Of a DNA stretch of 7,174 nucleotides, positions 5,244 to 7,174 are shown in pieces. Positions within the stretch are counted from its first letter, which is position 1. Each line of letters begins with the position of its first letter. The DNA is from Candidatus Mnemosynella bozhongmuii (GTDB lineage Archaea > Halobacteriota > Archaeoglobi > Mnemosynellales > Mnemosynellaceae): positions 1-7,174 of the forward strand of contig JACIWD010000127.1 of the NCBI GenBank assembly GCA_014361165.1. Reading direction: 5' to 3'. The translations under genes and the position numbers were made by a program. The notes beneath the pieces were generated by a model. The model searched no databases and was not told the DNA's origin. It was given only the letters and a program-made list of their open reading frames with translations.

Positions 5244-6481
5244 AGATATTTTCTCGGATCTGTTATTTTCCCCTCAACTGCAGAAGCTGCGACTGTTGCC
5301 GGAGATGCCAGATAAACTTCACTTTCAGGATGCCCCATCCTTCCTATGAAATTTCTGTTTGTTGAGGAGATGCATCTCTCCCCCTTTCCCAGAACTCCCA
5401 TGTAGGCTCCTATGCAGGCTCCGCATGTCCATCCCGCAACATAGGCATCGGCCTCAAGGATGATGTCTATGAGACCTTCTTTGAGAGCGCTCTCATAAAC
5501 TCTCTTTGAAGCCGGAACAACAATCATCCTGACATCCGGATGAACCTTTCTTCCCTTCAGAATTCTCGCGGCAATTCTGAGATCTTCAAGCCTTCCGTTT
5601 GTGCAGGAACCGAGATAGGCCTGCTGAATCTCAACATCCACCTCTTCCGCCGGTTTCACATTCTCCGGCAAGTGCGGTTCCGCAACAACCGGAACAATCT
5701 CAGAGGCATCATACTCGTACTCCTCCTCATAAACTCCATCCGAACGAACAACCTGAAAATCTCCCCTCACCCTTCCTCTGAGATACTCAAGAACCTTCTC
5801 ATCAGGCTCCATGATTCCTGTTTTTGCTCCCGCCTCAACCGCCATGTTGCACACCGTGATTCTATCAGAGAGGCTCATCGAAGAAATTGCCTCGCCGGAG
5901 AACTCCTGCGCCTTGTAGAGGCTTCCCGAAACTCCTATGTCACCTATGATCGTGAGGATCAGATCCTTGCCCATGACTCCATCCTGAAGCCTGCCGCTTA
6001 TTTTGAAATGCTGCGTTTCCGGAACCCTGAACCAGATTTCTCCGGTCGCAAAGACTCCGGCGGCTTCTGTGGAACCTATTCCAGTTGCAAACGCACCGAG
6101 AGCCCCATAGGAACATGTGTGCGAATCAGCTCCGACGATGATTCTTCCCGGAGCGACAAAACCCTCTTCTATCATCAGCTGATGGCATACCCCGTTTCTT
6201 CCCTCTGGATAGAAATTTTTTATTCCTCTTTTCTTAACCCATTCCCTCAGAAATCTTGTCATCTCTGCAGCTCTTACATTGACGTTCGGCATGTAGTGAT
6301 CCAGGATTACCACTATTCTCTCTCTGTCCCACAGTTCAACTCCAAGCTTCTCAAACTCTTCGGCAGCAGGCGGAGCCGTGACATCATTCACCATCACGTA
6401 ATCAACCGGAACCTCGATGATCTCTCCGGGTTCAACCTTTCTTCCGGCTGCTTTTGAGAGAATCTCTGTGGCAAGACTCAT
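5237..6481 (-). CDS. leuC: 3-isopropylmalate dehydratase large subunit
   Basis: This 414-residue protein is the catalytic large subunit of an aconitase-family hydro-lyase with a 4Fe-4S cluster. The three cluster cysteines are visible: Cys293 in G-S-C-T-N-G-R, and Cys353 and Cys356 in G-W-T-C-G-A-C. Other family motifs are V-N-D-V-T-A-P (31-37), D-H-Y-M-P-N (61-66), G-A-D-S-H-T (117-122) followed by G-A-L-G-A-F-A-T-G-I-G-S-T-E, and the C-terminal S-S-T-N-R-N-F-x-G-R-M-G segment that contacts substrate. The length is typical of the archaeal LeuC group, shorter than bacterial LeuC. It pairs with leuD immediately downstream. No Shine-Dalgarno sequence precedes the ATG, and a TATA-like element lies about 27 bases upstream, so the mRNA may be leaderless. 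Homoaconitase or another member of the HacA/LeuC group is an alternative, since large subunits of these enzymes are hard to tell apart by eye. Confidence 0.94.
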   Translation of the reverse strand: MSLATEILSKAAGRKVEPGEIIEVPVDYVMVNDVTAPPAAEEFEKLGVELWDRERIVVILDHYMPNVNVRAAEMTRFLREWVKKRGIKNFYPEGRNGVCHQLMIEEGFVAPGRIIVGADSHTCSYGALGAFATGIGSTEAAGVFATGEIWFRVPETQHFKISGRLQDGVMGKDLILTIIGDIGVSGSLYKAQEFSGEAISSMSLSDRITVCNMAVEAGAKTGIMEPDEKVLEYLRGRVRGDFQVVRSDGVYEEEYEYDASEIVPVVAEPHLPENVKPAEEVDVEIQQAYLGSCTNGRLEDLRIAARILKGRKVHPDVRMIVVPASKRVYESALKEGLIDIILEADAYVAGWTCGACIGAYMGVLGKGERCISSTNRNFIGRMGHPESEVYLASPATVAASAVEGKITDPRKYLR

Positions 6482-6503
6482 AAGAAGATGATTTTCGCGG
6501 GAG

Positions 6504-6512
6504 TTAAAAATT
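6504..6512 (-). promoter_or_regulatory. Predicted leuC promoter TATA box
   Basis: On the - strand these bases read AATTTTTAA, preceded by an A-rich GCAAAAG that could serve as the TFB recognition element. The centre is about 27 bases upstream of the leuC ATG, which places the expected transcription start at or next to the ATG. The intervening bases contain no Shine-Dalgarno sequence, which agrees with a leaderless message. Confidence 0.5.
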
Positions 6513-6543
6513 CTTTTGCTGTGAGCTTTCGAAGAAGAGAAAA

Positions 6544-6553
6544 GTTAATTAAC
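6544..6553. promoter_or_regulatory. Palindrome and possible TATA box in the leuC-mpgS divergent region
   Basis: GTTAATTAAC is a perfect ten-base palindrome near the middle of the 140-base divergent region. On the + strand a purine-rich GAGAAAAG precedes it, so it could be the TATA box and TFB element for mpgS, with initiation near 6575 and a leader of about 47 bases. It could also be a regulator site acting upstream of the leuC promoter. AT-rich palindromes of this length are common, so the assignment is weak. Confidence 0.35.
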
Positions 6554-6583
6554 CTTCATCTTCATAGAACTTCTGATACTTTC

Positions 6584-6594
6584 ATTTCGGAAAT
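6584..6594. repeat. Short inverted repeat in the mpgS leader region
   Basis: ATTTC (6584-6588) and GAAAT (6590-6594) are complementary around a single G. The element sits between the candidate mpgS promoter and its Shine-Dalgarno sequence, where an operator could act. It is short and may be a chance occurrence. Confidence 0.25.
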
Positions 6595-6609
6595 TGTTTT
6601 TAAGAGTGC

Positions 6610-6615
6610 GGAGGT
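6610..6615 (+). promoter_or_regulatory. Shine-Dalgarno sequence of mpgS
   Basis: GGAGGT lies six bases before the ATG at 6622 and decides that start. Because this site must be in the transcript, the TTTTTAAG run at 6596-6603 is too close to be the TATA box, which points to a promoter further upstream. Confidence 0.75.
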
Positions 6616-6621
6616 CTGAGA

Positions 6622-7174
6622 ATGCTTGTTGAAATTCCGAAGCGTGCAGAGGTTGTGGGGACTCTGAAAATCTGGGACATTCAGAGAATCATAAAGCTTG
6701 ATGCCGAAGATGTTGAGGGCATCGCAATAAAAAGTGTCAGGGAATCTCAAATAAAGGAAATAGTTGAGAAGATGGCAATAATAATTCCCGTTAAGAACGA
6801 GAGACTTCACCTTCTCGAAGGTGTTCTGAAAGCAATACCCTATAAATGCCCTGTCATAGTTGTTTCCAACAGTTCGAGAGATTCTCAGGACATTTTCAAG
6901 ATGGAGGTTGACGTTATCTCACATTTCCACAATCTCACCGGACATCCAGTCTATGTGATTCACCAGAAGGATCCTTCCCTTGTTGCAGCTTTTAGAGAGG
7001 TTGAATATCACCACATTCTCGATGGAAATAGTGTCAGAGATGGGAAGGCGGAAGGAATGCTGATAGGAACTCTCATAGCAAAGGCTCTCGGCGTGAGCTA
7101 CATAGGGTTCATAGACGCCGACAACTACATTCCGGGAGCTGTGAATGAATACGTGAAGGACTATGCAGTATGCT
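6622..7174 (+). CDS. mpgS: Mannosyl-3-phosphoglycerate synthase, N-terminal part (runs off window)
   Basis: The first 184 residues of a GT55-family glycosyltransferase are present, and the frame is open to the window end. The enzyme joins GDP-mannose and 3-phosphoglycerate to give mannosyl-3-phosphoglycerate, which a phosphatase converts to mannosylglycerate, a compatible solute of thermophiles. Recognisable segments are M-A-I-I-I-P-V-K-N-E-R (51-61), G-V-L-K-A-I-P-Y-K-C-P (67-77), the I-H-Q-K-D-P motif (113-118), a G-K-A-E-G-M-L stretch (141-147), and the metal and nucleotide-sugar binding F-I-D-A-D-N-Y-I-P-G-A-V (163-174). These closely match what I recall of the Pyrococcus enzyme, which is about 394 residues, so roughly half the gene is here. 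The start is set by GGAGGT six bases upstream. It is divergent from leuC. The phosphatase gene (mpgP) is often next to mpgS and may lie beyond the window; it is not seen here. Confidence 0.93.
   Translation, partial: MLVEIPKRAEVVGTLKIWDIQRIIKLDAEDVEGIAIKSVRESQIKEIVEKMAIIIPVKNERLHLLEGVLKAIPYKCPVIVVSNSSRDSQDIFKMEVDVISHFHNLTGHPVYVIHQKDPSLVAAFREVEYHHILDGNSVRDGKAEGMLIGTLIAKALGVSYIGFIDADNYIPGAVNEYVKDYAVC

Noticed and set aside
5540..6457. A 305-codon open frame on the + strand
   Set aside because: It lies antisense within leuC, whose - strand frame shows full family motifs and cluster cysteines. The + strand translation shows no recognisable domain and no ribosome binding site.
6596..6603. TTTTTAAG as the mpgS TATA box
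   Set aside because: It would place initiation at or after the ATG and leave out the strong GGAGGT at 6610-6615, so a promoter further upstream fits better.
1..7174. CRISPR arrays, insertion sequences, tRNA or rRNA genes, inteins, or a new defence system
   Set aside because: I saw no regularly spaced repeats, transposase motifs, tRNA-like cloverleaf or terminal repeats. RadA and the other proteins read through without an insertion, and all gaps over 60 bases are accounted for as promoter regions.

Overview
The window looks like chromosomal DNA from a hyperthermophilic euryarchaeon, most plausibly of the Archaeoglobales (Archaeoglobus, Geoglobus or Ferroglobus). The reasons are a euryarchaeal RadA and multi-OB-fold RPA, a CDC48/VAT-type double AAA ATPase, a small archaeal PRC-barrel protein, archaeal-type LeuC/LeuD, a mannosyl-3-phosphoglycerate synthase typical of thermophiles, and heavy use of AGA/AGG arginine and ATA isoleucine codons. 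The genus is an inference from remembered protein resemblance and was not tested by a search. Genes are densely packed, nearly all of the sequence is coding, and I see no mobile element, tRNA, rRNA or CRISPR array.

Layout. From 12 to 2628, on the + strand, a CDC48-family ATPase is followed at once by a small PRC-barrel protein. This pair converges tail to tail with radA (3589-2630, - strand), with one base between the two stop codons. A 59-base gap containing a GC hairpin and a TATA-like box separates radA from the upstream - strand cluster. That cluster reads leuC (6481-5237), leuD (5232-4735) and an RPA-like single-stranded DNA-binding protein (4728-3649), with gaps of 4 and 6 bases and strong Shine-Dalgarno sequences at the two internal starts. 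A 140-base divergent promoter region (6482-6621) separates leuC from a + strand mannosyl-3-phosphoglycerate synthase gene that runs off the window end.

How the genes fit together. RadA and RPA are partners in homologous recombination and single-stranded DNA handling, yet the RPA gene appears to be co-transcribed with leuCD, while radA seems to have its own promoter. LeuC and LeuD form the two subunits of one aconitase-family hydro-lyase. CDC48 is a protein unfoldase. The PRC-barrel protein belongs to a superfamily that includes archaeal cell-division proteins, but its role here is unknown. MpgS makes the precursor of the compatible solute mannosylglycerate.

I did not find a new mobile or defence system. 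The points most worth checking are a 41-base identical patch shared by the two ATPase domains of the CDC48 gene, a coiled-coil insertion in its D1 domain, the leuCD-RPA gene coupling, the CDC48/PRC-barrel pairing, and the predicted leaderless starts of leuC and radA.
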